A stretch of DNA of 64,000 nt. Origin: Phragmites australis. Lineage: Eukaryota > Streptophyta > Magnoliopsida > Poales > Poaceae. Shown here piece after piece: positions 12,020 to 22,977 of the stretch. Position numbers and translations under genes: made by a program. How positions within the stretch are numbered: position 1 is the first letter of the stretch; every line of letters begins with the position of its first letter. The notes under the pieces were generated by a model. The model saw only the letters and a program-made list of their open reading frames with translations. It ran no database searches and was not told the DNA's origin. The stretch is from assembly GCF_958298935.1 (NCBI RefSeq), contig NC_084928.1:16709501-16773500 (forward strand), given 5' to 3'.

Positions 12020-12473
12020 GACAACATCCTGGATCAATTTGAGGAACATCAAGACCAAGAGCAAGAGTACATTGAGCAGCAGCAAGGAGAAGGCAAGTGT
12101 CCTTGATCATATTGAACCTATGTTTTTAAATGCTTTGTTTTACAAAAATTGCATGCAATATCGATCAATATGATGGGTAGTACTAGATGGTTGTGGTATG
12201 CAGGGTGGGGAACCTTGTATGCTAGTTGATGGATTGTTTGGGTTACACTCATTTAACACTTGTTTCAAGCTTTTGAGTCCAAATGTGTTTTCATTACTCG
12301 CATTTACGCAAATATTACCATGTGTCAGCCTATTCTTGATATAAGCCTGCATGTCATTATTTTCCCACACTTGCTGAGTACTTTATGTGCTCACCCTTGC
12401 TTTCTGCTACAAAAATATATGCTGCTCAGTGGAAGACTTTGAGGATTTCCAAGACGACGACGTAGTGTTCTAA
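12020..12473 (+). other. LTR-internal acidic ORF split by a predicted intron (5' LTR copy)
   Basis: Exon a (12020-12092) encodes DNILDQFEEHQDQEQEYIEQ and a QQGE tail, ending AG|GCAAGT, the consensus of GC-AG introns. Exon b (12430-12473) follows a ...CTGCTCAG acceptor and encodes EDFEDFQDDDVVF before a stop. Joining the exons keeps the frame. The 3' LTR (19737-20906) and the diverged LTR S (32183-33435) have the same layout. The function is unknown and the start exon was not found. Confidence 0.45.
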
Positions 12474-12726
12474 GGAGCGTGTCTTCCAGTCGGTGCCTGT
12501 GGAGTTTTGGTCGTCAATGTTTTCGTCTCGCTGCCGTCGTTTAGATGCTGTCGTTTAGGTTAATTTTGAGGTTGCTCAAGTGAAGTCTTTTATTTGTAAG
12601 TGAACGTTTATTTAAATAAAGTATTGCTTTTGCTACTTCACCTATGATGTCCTTATGTGTGTTAAATTTTCTGGGCACACATGAGCCGCACTTGATTTTG
12701 TCCGTTAAAATCGGGTGTGACAGATG

Positions 12727-12740
12727 TGGTATCAGAGCCA
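12727..12740 (+). other. Primer binding site of T (tRNA-Met)
   Basis: TGGTATCAGAGCCA begins five bases after the LTR end and is complementary to the 3' end of plant initiator tRNA-Met, the usual primer for this lineage. Confidence 0.85.
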
Positions 12741-12889
12741 TACTGACTGTAGGATCGCAAGCCTAGCTAGAATGGTCGTCCTAAGGAATTACCTAGTCGT
12801 CTAAACCCATCCAAGCCTTTCCATAGTTCTCAAACTTGTCTCTTGCTATCCATAAGACTATTTCTTATATCCCATCTCTTCCTTTTTAG

Positions 12890-13699
12890 ATGGTTCGCTA
12901 GCTACTTACTGCCCGCAAGTCAACCGGAGGACGTCCACCCATTCTACAACGTGTACCAACTGAAGAGGAGATTGATGACCCCACCTTTCAGAGTATGGAT
13001 CTCGTTCCTGATGTTTATGAAAGTGATGGCCTTCATGCTGGACACCTTCCGCGCCTCCTTTGGGGAATACTTTCTGGACTTGGACATACTCAGAAGCCAG
13101 TCTACAGGGGAGTGAAGAAACAATACTCTGGATATGTGGAATGGAAGGTTGAAGTCACTATTTTTGATTATGAGCGAAGTCAAGATGAGGGTTTGGAAGT
13201 TCGAAGAGTGGTGGGCATTCACTCAGCAATGGTCCCAAGAGCAACCTTCACCGCTGGTGTTCGAGATGCAGCTCGTCAAGCCATATCCCGTGTTCGTGAT
13301 CAATACAACAGCAAGATGGACAACTCTCCTTATGCATACTGTCCCCGCAGAACTCGTGGGAGTAATGAATCGTTCGTAAAGAGCTCCTTTGGAGAAAACC
13401 CCAAGCTACGAGAGCAAGTTGCCCTTACTATGGCCTTGGAGGACAAGCTCAACTGTGCTTTATGGCTCAACTGTGCTTTATGGGAATTGGGAGAAGTTCG
13501 TCAGCACCTTGCCTTCGTCTCCGCTTCTCTTGAGGATGAACAAGACGCCAACCAAGAAGGATCTGAAGATGATGAAGAAGACTTGTCTATCCACTCGCCC
13601 CCACGCAAGAGGATCTGCTTCAACACCCCCGCCACCTTTGAGGATGGATCAGTTGATTCCTCCCCCTCAGGGTCTCGCACTAGAGAGGAGTCCCAATAG
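12890..13699 (+). pseudogene. Extra ORF before gag in T, with a histone H3 tail-like N-terminus
   Basis: A frame of 269 codons plus stop is broken only by TAG at codon 4 (12899-12901). After M-V-R-stop-L-L it reads TARKSTGGRPP. Counting from Met, TARKSTGG occupies exactly residues 6-13 of histone H3, so the lysine sits at the H3K9 position; Arg2, Pro16 and Gln19 also match. The rest is not histone: it has YRGVKKQYSGYVEWKVEV near residue 85, a 15-bp direct duplication (LNCALW twice, near 13448-13480) and an acidic C-terminus (EDDEEDLSIHSPPRKR). It lies between the primer site and gag. I recognise no family. Mimicry of the H3 tail is my inference. Confidence 0.7.
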
Positions 13700-13971
13700 T
13701 GTGGTCTTTCCATAGATAGTCTTATCCTTGTTAAAACCTAGCGTCGATGTAATCGTTAAGGGTAATAATAATGTTAGTGTGAGCTTTGTTATGGTGCTAA
13801 GTGTGCAAGTTGGAGTTTTTGTTTGAGTGCTGATGTGAGTTGTGGAATGCTTTGGCACCTTGTCCACATATGCATCTTTATTTCTATATAATATAATATA
13901 GATGGGTTTCTTTAGTTAAACTATTCCATACTTGCTTATCTACTTCTGTTCCCTTCTTCAACCCTAACCAG

Positions 13972-15155
13972 ATGGTTAACACAAGGAGGAGCATTAACAC
14001 TCAAGAGGAGAACAACAACAACCAGGATCCACCCCCGTCCCCTCCATCAACCTTGGAGCAACAGATGGCTATGCAGACTCAAATCTTGCAAGCTTTAGCT
14101 CAAACTATGGTGCATATGCAACAACAACAGCCAAACCATGTTCCTCAACCGCATCAACCATCAAGACTTGGAGAATTCAAATGAACTCAACCCCCAGTCT
14201 TCAATCATGGAGTGGAACCAATGGATGCAAATGATTGCTGAAGGATATAGAGAGGAAGCTACATGTTGCTCAGTGCAACGATAGGGAGATGGTTCTCTAC
14301 GCCTCGCATCAACTCACTGGTCAAGCCCTAGATTGGTGGGAAGCATACTGCGCTGCACATGAAAATCTTGCATCTATCACATGGATGGAGTTTAAATCTA
14401 GTTTCCACACCCATCACCTGTCATCTAGAGATGTTCGTCTGAAGAAGAAGGAGTTCATGAACTTGAAGCAAGGACCAATGATTGTGAGGGAGTACCTAAC
14501 CAAGTTTACTCAACTGTCCAGATATGCACCCAATGAAGTGGACATAGAGGAGAAGAAACAGAAACGTTTTCTGGAAGGCCTGAATGACGCCATAGAATAT
14601 GCTTTGCTTCCCCAAAAGTTTCCCCATTTCCCAGCATTGGTAAACAAAGCCCTAATGGTTGAGCACAAGCGTCGCCAGCTGGAGGAGAAGAAGAGGAAGA
14701 TGTCATTCCAGGGACAAGGAAGCAACACACGATCCCGTGGAGCAACACAGATGTCTCCGCAAGGCCCTATGTTTCGTTCCAACATTCAGTACTGGACTTA
14801 GTCGCAAACCCCCGTTCAGCGCTCCAACTATCAGACACCCCCGATCAACCCCACCAACTACTCCTCAAACCAAGAACAGTCCAGCAACTCCAGGCCCAAA
14901 CAAAGGATGTTTCTATTGTGGAGAGGAAGGGAACTATGTGAATAAATGCCCTAAAAAAATGCAGGATTTGGCCAGAACCAACAACACACCAAGGACAACT
15001 CCAGTTCCAGCCCAATCACGCAATGGAAGCCAGAACCCTAGTCAGAACAATCGTGGACAACAGAACTATATTCATGAGAAAGTCAACCATGTCACAGCAG
15101 AAGAGGCTATTGATGCTCAAGATGTGGTGTACGGTATGTTCCTCGTTAACTCCTG
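13972..15155 (+). pseudogene. Gag of T
   Basis: ATG at 13972 opens MVNTRRSINTQEENN. The capsid region has HQLTGQALDWWEAY, MEFKSSFHTHH and REYLTKFTQLSRYAP, standard chromovirus gag motifs. Defects are a TGA at 14182, a one-base loss near 14234 and a second frameshift near 14800-14850. The zinc knuckle near 14910-14950 reads CFYCGEEGNYVNKC: the expected His of CX2CX4HX4C is Asn. The frame ends at 15153-15155. Confidence 0.85.
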
Positions 15156-15159
15156 ACCT

Positions 15160-15904
15160 GCATCTGTTTTGTTTGATTCTGGAGCTTCGCATTCTTTTAT
15201 CACCATTCAGTATGTTACAAAACATGGATTGCCTATGGTTATGATGAAGAATAATATGTTTATTAGCTCGCCTGGAGGGAATTTGAAGGCAAAATATATG
15301 TCTTAGGATGAGGCTTAGCATAAGGGGGGTAGAATTCCCCGCGAATCTTATAGTCTTGGAAACCAATGGCATAGATGTGATCCTTGGAATGGATTGGTTA
15401 GCCAAGTTCAACGGAATTATAGAATGTGCCAGAAGGGCAGTTCACCTAACCAATGGAGAAGGTACCAAGGTTGAGTTCGAAGCCACTGTACCAGCAGCAG
15501 AGGATCGGTCTCTCAATTCGCTTGAAGGAACAACCATTGATCAGATCAAGATAGTTTGTGAGTTTCCTGATTTCTTCCCCAACGAATTGCCACGTATGCC
15601 ACCTGATCGAGAAGTCGAGTTTGTCATTGAGTTGGTACCTGGTACGGCCCCTATAGCAAAAAGGCCATATAGGATGTCGGCTAACGACCTAATCGAGTTA
15701 AAGAAGCAAATTCAAGAGCAGTTAAGCAAAGGTTTTATTAGACCAAGTGCATCACCCTGGGGAGCCCCAGTTCTTTTCGTGGATAAGAAGTATGGTAGCC
15801 GAAGGATGTGTGTAGATTACAGAGCACTTAATGAGGTAACCATTAAGAACAAGTACCCGTTGCCTCGAATTGAGGATTTGTTTGATCAGATGAGAGGAGC
15901 CTAA
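15160..15904 (+). pseudogene. Pol of T, protease and N-terminal reverse transcriptase
   Basis: The protease active site LFDSGASHSFIT is near 15167-15203 and the flap-side motif DVILGMDWL near 15375-15400; a frameshift or stop near 15304 separates them. RT begins near 15560 with [18 protein letters not shown] and continues to [25 protein letters not shown] at 15902-15904 interrupts the frame in the GA-stop-VFSKIDL block, which otherwise runs on in the same frame. Confidence 0.85.
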
Positions 15905-16675
15905 GTGTTCTCCAAGATTGATCTAAGATCAGGATACTATCAGCTGAAGATCCGACTGTCAGATGTACCAAAGACTGCTTTCAGTACCCGATATGGGCTA
16001 TACGAGTATACTGTTATGTCATTCGGATTAACCAATGCCCCAGCCTACTTCATGAATCTCATGAACAAGGTATTCATGGATTATTTGGACAAGTTTGTAG
16101 TGGTGTTCATTGATGATATTCTAATTTTCTCTAGAAGCAAAGAAGAACATGAAGGACGTTTGAGAATTATGCTACAGACACTCAGAGAACATCAGCTGTA
16201 TGCCAAGCTTAGCAAGTGTGATTTTTGGTTAGATCAAGTCGCGTTTCTTGGCCATATCTTAACCGCTGGAGGTGTAGTGGTAGATCCCAGTAAAGTAAAT
16301 GATGTATTGAATTGGTTACCACCGACCAACGTGACAGAAATCAGGAGTTTTCTTGGATTAGCAGGGTACTATCGCTGCTTTATAGAAGGGTTCTCTAGGA
16401 TAGCCCGACCTCTTACCTCTTCGCTTCAGAAAAATGTGGTATTTAAATGGAGTCCTGCTTGTCAGGCAAGTTTTGAAGAATTGAATAAGAGATTGACTAT
16501 GGCCCCAGTACTAGTTTTACCTGATATTAGCATGAATTTCGACATCTACTGTGATGCTTCGCGACAAGGACTTGGATGTGTTCTTGTGCAAGAAGGTCGA
16601 GTCGTGGCCTATGCGTCAAGACAATTAAGGAAGCATGAAGAGCACTACCCTACACATGATTTACCATGGAAATAG
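15905..16675 (+). pseudogene. Pol of T, reverse transcriptase core and truncated RNase H
   Basis: The frame carries [13 protein letters not shown], the catalytic box [11 protein letters not shown] (about 16100-16130), [10 protein letters not shown] and [14 protein letters not shown]. RNase H starts at [17 protein letters not shown] (about 16540) and stops after [17 protein letters not shown]. The following RNase H segment, normally about 100 residues, is missing, and the sequence jumps to the linker before integrase near 16665. Confidence 0.85.
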
Positions 16676-17590
16676 ATTGTACCCTTGAACAAGAAATTCG
16701 GAAAAGTCAACTGGAAGACGAGAAGCTCAAAGAAATTAGATAGCTTATTAAGGAGGATAGAGCTCCAGGTTTCACGGAGGACAGTCAACGTACAATATGG
16801 TTCAAAAAAAGAGTTTGCGTACCCAACCGGGAGGATATTAAAAAGATGATTCTCAGAGAAGCTCATGAATCAACATATTCCATTCACCCTGGGAGTACCA
16901 AGATGTATCATGATCTTAAGGATCGTTATTGGTGGTATGGAATGAAAAGAGAAGTTGCAGAATACGTAGCTCTGTGTGATACTTGTCAGAAAGTCAAAGC
17001 AGAACATCAGAGACCAGCAGGTTTACTGCAACCCTTGAAGATACCTGAATGGAAATGGGAAGAGATCGGTATGGATTTCATTGTTGGTTTGCTCCGTACC
17101 CAGAATGGCTATGATTCTATTTGGGTGGTAATTGATCGTTTGACAAAGGTCGCCCATTTTATTCCAGTAAAGACTACATATAGTGGAGCTAAACTAGCAG
17201 AGTTGTATATGTCAAGAATAGTATGTCTGCATGGAGTACCAAAGAAGATCGTTTCGGATAGAGGAACTCAGTTTACCTCCAAGTTTTGGCAGAAGCTACA
17301 TGAGTCTATGGACACAAAGTTGAATTTTAGTTCTGCCTATCATCCTCAAACAGATGGTCAGACAGAAAGGGTAAACCAGATATTGGAAGATATGCTGAGA
17401 GTGTGTGCTCTGAAGTATGGAAAGAGTTGGGACAAAAATCTGCCTTATGCCGAGTTCTCGTATAGCAACAGTTATGAGACAAGCCTCCAAATGTCTCCGT
17501 TTGAAGCATTGTATGGAAGGAAATGTAGAACACTGTTGTTCTGGAATGAGACGGGAGAGTCAGGTTTTTGGCCCAGAGGTTCTACGAGAT
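16676..17590 (+). pseudogene. Pol of T, integrase
   Basis: The zinc-binding part has HPGSTKMYHDLK and CDTCQKVK (about 16880-17000). The catalytic core shows Asp in GMDFIVGLL (about 17070), Asp in VSDRGTQFTS (about 17255) and Glu in GQTERVNQILED (about 17360), so the DDE triad is present. A TAG near 16740 lies before the domain and a single-base frameshift near 17555-17565 ends this frame. Confidence 0.88.
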
Positions 17591-18106
17591 GTAGAAAAGC
17601 AAGTCCAGATGATTCGAGAAAATCTGAGGATTGCACAATCCAGACAGAAAAGTTATGCTGATAATAGGCGAAGAGAATTGATTTTTGAAATTGGAGATTT
17701 CGTCTACCTTAAGGTTTCACCTATAAGGGGTCTTCATAGATTTAAGGTTAAAGGAAAGTTATCACCAAGATTCATTGGACCCTTCAAGATATTGGATAAG
17801 AGGGGAGAGGTAGCTTATCAGTTGGAATTACCGCCTCAGCTATCAGATGTTTCCCAGTTGAAAAAGTGTCTTCGAGTACCGGAAGAACAATTACACATGG
17901 AGGAACTAGATGTTCAAGAAGATCTCTCCTATATAGAGTATCCTGAGAAGATTCTTGAGAGATCAGAAAGAGTAACCAGAACCAAGGTAATACCAATTTG
18001 CAAAGTGCAATGGAGCCACCACTCAGAAGATGAAGCAACTTCGGAAAGGGAAGAAGATCTGAAAGCGGAGTTTCCTCATCTCTTCTCTGCTCCAGGTGAA
18101 TCTTGA
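17591..18106 (+). pseudogene. Pol of T, integrase C-terminus and chromodomain
   Basis: After the frameshift the protein continues with GDFVYLKVSPIRGLHRFKVK and SPRFIGPFKIL (GPF/Y module). The last 60 or so residues (about 17926-18085) read YIEYPEKILERS, CKVQWSHHSEDEATSE and EEDLKAEFPHLF, the chromodomain of plant chromoviruses. The usual Trp of EATWE is Ser here. Chromodomains of this class are thought to steer integration to heterochromatin. Stop TGA is at 18104-18106. Confidence 0.88.
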
Positions 18107-18120
18107 GGGCGAGATTCATT

Positions 18121-18136
18121 CCAAGGGGGGTAGGTT
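18121..18136 (+). other. Polypurine tract of T
   Basis: CCAAGGGGGGTAGG lies directly before the 3' LTR start at 18137, as expected for the plus-strand primer. Confidence 0.8.
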
Positions 18137-21100
18137 TGTAACACCCTAATTTTTTCATCTTTAAAAATTCTCAAAAATTACTAAAGTTTAAATAATTTAA
18201 AAGACAGAAAATCCTATTTTATATGAAAGAACGTATAATTGACATAGGATATAAATGATTATTTTGCATTCATGCTGAATTAGGCAAATAGGATTTTTAT
18301 TTGGTTTTTGATGAAATTTATTTGAAGAGTTTTTGCTTTGATTTTGAATTTGAAGTTGGTTTTGAATTTAGAAAGAAAAGAAAAAGATTAAAATCTTTCG
18401 CGGGCTGCTTTTCTTTTTTCCCGGCCCGACTTTTCTTCGGCCTCAGCCCAGCAGCCACTTCGGCTTTCTCTCCCACCTGAGCCGCACCCCTGCCTCAGCC
18501 CACTCGCGCGCGCCAGCTAGCACGCCGAAGACGCCCCCGCCATCGCCGACTTCACCTGTGCCACTGCCATGTGGGACCCGCTGGTAAGATCTATCGTCTC
18601 CGAGACAGACTCTACCGCGCCGCCAAATCCGAGCAAGAAACCGATGCCGCCTTGGAGTCCTGCAGCGCCCCGCGACCCTCCGAGTCGCATATATATGTGC
18701 CCGCCCCCTCCCCGAACTCATCTCATCTGAAAATCGCCGAGACCCGAGCCCTAGTCGTCGAGATCGAAGCTTGCCGAGCCACCATTGCCGCAACTTCAAC
18801 CGAGATCGCCGACGCGCCGTTCCAGAGAAAAACAGAGCAGCTCGAGCCCACCATCGCACGCGCCTGCCCCTGCTGAAGCTTTCCCCGTCATCGCCTTGGT
18901 CCCTGCGCCACCGGATAGCCCTTCCTGACGAGATCCCAAGGCCCTCCGCCGCCCCTTCCGTCGCCGCCAGCCTTCCCGTGCCACGCCACTTCCAGTAAGT
19001 CTCAAAACGGATACCCCGCGCTCCCCCAAACCTTTTCCGCCGCTCGTCATCGAGGATTGAAGCCAGTGATGACCTTTTTCCCCCTGCTCCGGTGAGTCAC
19101 CGCCATGCCGAGCTCGCTCCGTCGAGAACCACTCCGTCGACCGCCCCCTTTGAGCTCAGCTGTCGGATCCGAAATCCACGGCCCAGATTAGATCCCATCT
19201 ATACCCCTTCGCTGACCAACCCAAGGCTACCACGTGTTGCCACTTAACCCAGTCAGCCGCCACCTAGCCCTCTCTGCTGATGTGTCACCCCTGTCACCAT
19301 GCCACGTCAGCCAAAGCAGCCCAGTCAGTATTTCAAGCCTTTTTCAGTATAAATATAAATCTGATAATTCCTTTAATTGGTAATTTTGCAATTTAGCCCC
19401 TGGACTTTTCTAAAATAACAAAAAGAGCCCTATCTTTTTGTATTTAGGTCCCTATACTTTTTCATAATTACATTTAGGTCATTCTATTTTTACAAAAGGT
19501 CCATGAACTTTCTGTTTAATTCAAAATAAGCCCTTTTCTTTTTCCAGATTTAATCCTAGACTTGTTTTAGCCCTAACTTTTTCATCGTAGCTCCGATTTA
19601 AGCAATTCTTGCGCTGATGGATTCTTTTTTCAGTGCTATTTCTTTTTAACCAGTTTTTATCTCGTTGTTCTTTTGTTTTGTGCTCTGTTTTTAGTGTATC
19701 TTGTTTGTTTGTTTACCGGTTATTGTGCGATTAGCCGACAACGTCCCGGATCAATTTGAGGAACATCAAGACCAGGAGCAAGAGTACACTAAGCAGCAGC
19801 AAGGAGAAGGCAAGTGTCCTTGATCATATTGAACCTATGTTTTTAAATGATTTATTTTACAAAATTGCATGCAATGTCGGTCAATATGATGGGTAGTCAC
19901 CTATGTTAGGGTTTTCCCTAGATTTTCCCTTATCATCCCTTGGAACCTAGATGGTTATTGGTTAGGAGTCTTTTATGGGTAGATTGCTTAGCCACGCTTT
20001 TGGGATATTGGGAAGTGTCATAATTTTGACTAATGAACATATGCAGCAATGATGGTTAATATGTTGATGGTCTAGCAACATGGAACATTAGGTCTTGTGC
20101 AAAGTAGTTTTGATGGTGGTCATGGTTATGATGTTGGTTTAGCGTTTGCTCAAGCAACCTAAGTAAGGACCGGTTCGTGGAGCGACAACCCAAGAAGTAA
20201 CGTACTAACCACGAGGTTGATATGGGTAAGGCTTGATATACTAATTAGAGTCTGTCTAGTGTGCGTTGGGTCAGCACAAAAGGGAGCTTCTGGGTAGGAG
20301 CTTTGCTTGCGTAAAGCCTGGCGGTGAAACCTAGTGGGCAAACACATACTGGATTAGTCTCTGGTTAGTGGAAAGTGTCATACAGTGATTCTTGGCGGCA
20401 CACCACTGGTGTGTTAAGTGTCTTGCAAACACGACAACATGGAATTCACTGACTCGTGGGGAAAGCTAGACAACCTCTGCAGAGTGTAAAGCTGTTATAA
20501 CAGCCGTGCTTACGGACGTGAGAGACTTGGATCCTCACATGATTAGAGGGTGGATGGTTTTGGTTCTGGTACAAGGAGTGCCAGATGGTGTGGTTTGGTC
20601 ACAGTACAGGGAGTACTAGATGGTTGTGGTATGCAGGGTGGGGAACCTTGTATGCTAGTTGATGGATTGTTTGGGTTACATTCATTTAACACTTGTTTAA
20701 TGCTTTTGAGTCCAAATGTGTTTTCATTACTCGCATTTACGCAAATATTACCATGTGTCAGCCTATTCTTGATATAAGCCTGCATGTCATTATTTTCCCA
20801 CACTTGCTGAGTACTTTATGTGCTCACCCTTGCTTTCTCCTATAAAAACATATGCTGCTCAGTGGAAGACTTTGAGGATTTCCAAGACGATGACCTGGTG
20901 TTCTAAGGAGCATGTCTTCCAGTTGGTGCCTGTGGAGTTTTGGTCGCCATTGTTTTCGTCCCGCTGCCGTCGTTTAGATGCTGTCGTTTAGGTTAATCTT
21001 GAGGTTGCTTAAGTGAAGTCTTTTATTTGTAAGAAGTGAAAGTTTATTTAAATAAAGTATTGCTGTTGCTACTTCACCTATGATGTCCTTAGATGTGTTA

Positions 21101-21158
21101 AACTTCCTGGGCACACATAAGCCGCACTTGGTTTTGTCCGTTAAAACTGGGTGTGACA
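18137..21158 (+). repeat. 3' LTR of T (3022 bp, full length)
   Basis: It starts TGTAACACCC and ends GTGTGACA. It keeps the 717-bp segment (about 19898-20614) deleted from the 5' LTR. It also carries the split acidic ORF: exon a 19737-19809 and exon b 20863-20906. Confidence 0.9.
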
Positions 21159-21314
21159 GCAAGCAGAATACCTGGCCGCAGAAGGAGCGGGCGAAGGACG
21201 ACGCAGGGTTTGGAGGCCTAGGGCAATCTCCGGGGCAAATCCCCGGCCCCTCAACCTTGCAGCATCACTACCAACCCTACTACCAATGGTAGCACATCTA
21301 GCAACGAGAACTGA
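21159..21314 (+). pseudogene. Gag continuation of N after T
   Basis: The first five bases are the right target duplication of T (GCAAG). The frame encoding AEYLAAEGAGEGRRRVW continues the gag frame interrupted at 10421, which supports the insertion model. No domain beyond the zinc knuckle is recognisable. Confidence 0.5.
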
Positions 21315-21545
21315 GTCGGGGACACACCGTCGCCAGGCTCCGGACGGGATATCTCTACAGCCGGGCAGCAGCTAAGGGCCGAGGTGGTCAAGGACACCCT
21401 TTCTTGACTAGCCTTTGACTACACCTCCAACATGCCATCGCTAGGCTCCAGACAGATTACCTTCGGGGCAGGGCAACGGCTAAAGGCTGCAGGGGTCAAG
21501 CACCACCTCTCCCAGCCTAGCCCCAGGCTTCGAGGCTACCAAGCC
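21315..21545. repeat. 108-bp array, left part (about two units)
   Basis: Units containing 'gggcagcagctaagggccgaggtggtca' and 'cgccaggctccggacgg' match the larger array at 23823-24545. The block between the two parts has unrelated tandem repeats and seems to split one array. Confidence 0.6.
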
Positions 21546-21844
21546 TCACAATAGAGGCCTTATTCCTGCAAAGGTACACCCACTGTTAACTACCAAGTAG
21601 TTTACCTAGTGATCCGTCTTTCATACGACAAGGTTAGAGTCTGTTGGAGGCCTCTAACCTTACTGCTAGGAGTCTTTTTTCAATAGATAGCTACTAGGTA
21701 GAAGCAGTAGAACTTAAGTTACATTCTCACTTAGCATGAATAGTTATATCACTTAGTTATGTTTTATGCTACAAACAGCTTCTTATTGCCAATAGTAGAC
21801 TACAAAACTTAGCTAGTATAACCATACAAAATCCCTACACTCCC
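21546..21844. other. AT-rich spacer in N
   Basis: About 300 bp unlike the flanking arrays. No coding motif or terminal repeat is seen. It may mark the left edge of a 2.2-kb insertion that splits the 108-bp array. Confidence 0.25.
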
Positions 21845-22975
21845 GCAGACACATCGTGCCTAGGTCGCCTGGGGCGCGGGTATGCCCAGGTTTCCTGGAA
21901 GGCATTGTGTGGCCTCGGAAGTGTAGTTGCCACGTATCAAGGGATTTACTTGATAGACCGTGTTGTGGCACCACCCGTAGGACATCTTCGGGTGGTGTGA
22001 CAAGCCTGCGTACCGCAGACGTAGCATGCCTAGGTCAACTTGAAGGCAAGACTGCCTAGATTTCCTGGAAGGCATTGCGTAGTCTCGGTAGATAGTGAGG
22101 CCCACACACCGCGGGCGCCGCTTATGCCTAGGTCACCTGCAAGGCAGATTATGCCCAGGGTGCCCTGGAAGGCATTTGCGTAGCCTCGGGTGTTGAAGCC
22201 ACGCCCTGAGGGATGTCCCCAGTGGTGGAGTTGCGGTGCTCTGAGGAATGCTGTCGCAAGGAATCCTCGTCGCACGATATGTCTACACACCGTGGGCGTA
22301 GCATGCCTAGGTCACCTGGAAGGCAAGATTGCCTAGGTTTCCTGGAAGGTATTATGTAGCCTCGATAGTGTGTAGATGCTGGTTATCAAGGGACTTCCTT
22401 GGTAATATAGTTGCGGCACCCCCCCCCCCCCGGGGATTTCTCTAGCGGTGTGACAAGCCCACGCACCAGTAAGCATCGCTTGCCTAAACCCAAGAGGGTT
22501 TCCCGGAGGATAAGCTTTGCCCTGGTAGGAAGTGGAGCCCACACATCGCGGGTGTAGCATGGCTAGGTCACCTGGGGGGCAAGACTACCTAGGTTTCCTA
22601 GAAGGTATTGTGTAGCCTCGATAGTGTGTGGATACCACATATCAGGGGACTACCCTGATGTGAGGATGCGGTGCTCTAAGGAATGTTGTCGCAAGGAATC
22701 CTCTCTGCATGACATGCTTATATACCGCGGGCGCCGCTTATTCCTAGGTCACCTGCAAGGCAGATTATGCCTGGGGTGCCCTGGAAGGCATTGCATAGCT
22801 TCAGTCATATAAATGCCACGAGCCAGGGCACATCCTTGGTGGACAGTGTTGCGGTGCATCCTGGGCATTTCCTTGGGAGTACGACAAGCCTACATACCAC
22901 AGGCGTAGCATGCCTAGGTTTTCTGGAAGGTATTGCATAGCTCTGATAGTGTGTAGGACCTTCGGCATTAATACA
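21845..22975. repeat. Degenerate tandem array in N, unit about 80-230 bp
   Basis: The core 'gtagcatgcctaggtcacctggaaggcaagattgcctaggtttcctggaaggcattgtgtagcctcg' recurs at about 21850, 22020, 22110, 22300, 22555, 22735 and 22910. Spacers alternate between two types, one with 'ggtgtgacaagcc' and one with 'gaatgctgtcgcaaggaatcctc', so the array is a higher-order one. A run of 14 C lies at about 22420-22433. Confidence 0.7.
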
Positions 22976-22977
22976 TG

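Larger units (their letters stand above)
10422..12722 (+). repeat. 5' LTR of T (2301 bp, internally deleted)
   Basis: It starts TGTAACACCCTAA and ends GGGTGTGACA. It is GC-rich at 10690-11600 and AT-rich elsewhere. Compared with the 3' LTR it lacks 717 bp between 'gatgggtagt' and 'actagatgg' near 12180; the 3' LTR shows AGT at both edges (19895-19897 and 20612-20614), consistent with a microhomology deletion. Confidence 0.9.
10422..21158 (+). mobile_element. Element T: Tekay-like chromovirus (Ty3/gypsy)
   Basis: A complete but decayed element: LTRs 10422-12722 and 18137-21158, tRNA-Met primer site 12727-12740, extra ORF, gag, protease, RT, RNase H, integrase, chromodomain and polypurine tract. 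The flanks GAAAG (10417-10421) and GCAAG (21159-21163) are a target duplication with one mismatch. The long LTRs and C-terminal chromodomain point to the Tekay/Del lineage. Stops, three apparent single-base frameshifts and an RNase H deletion make it non-functional. Confidence 0.9.

Noticed and set aside
12723..12745. tRNA-Met-like sequence TGGTATCAGAGC (also 44032)
   Set aside because: Only the short complement of a tRNA 3' end is present, directly after an LTR; it is a primer site and not a tRNA gene.
12890..13699. Possible captured histone H3 gene
   Set aside because: Similarity ends by residue 20; nothing resembles the histone fold. I treat it as a tail mimic.
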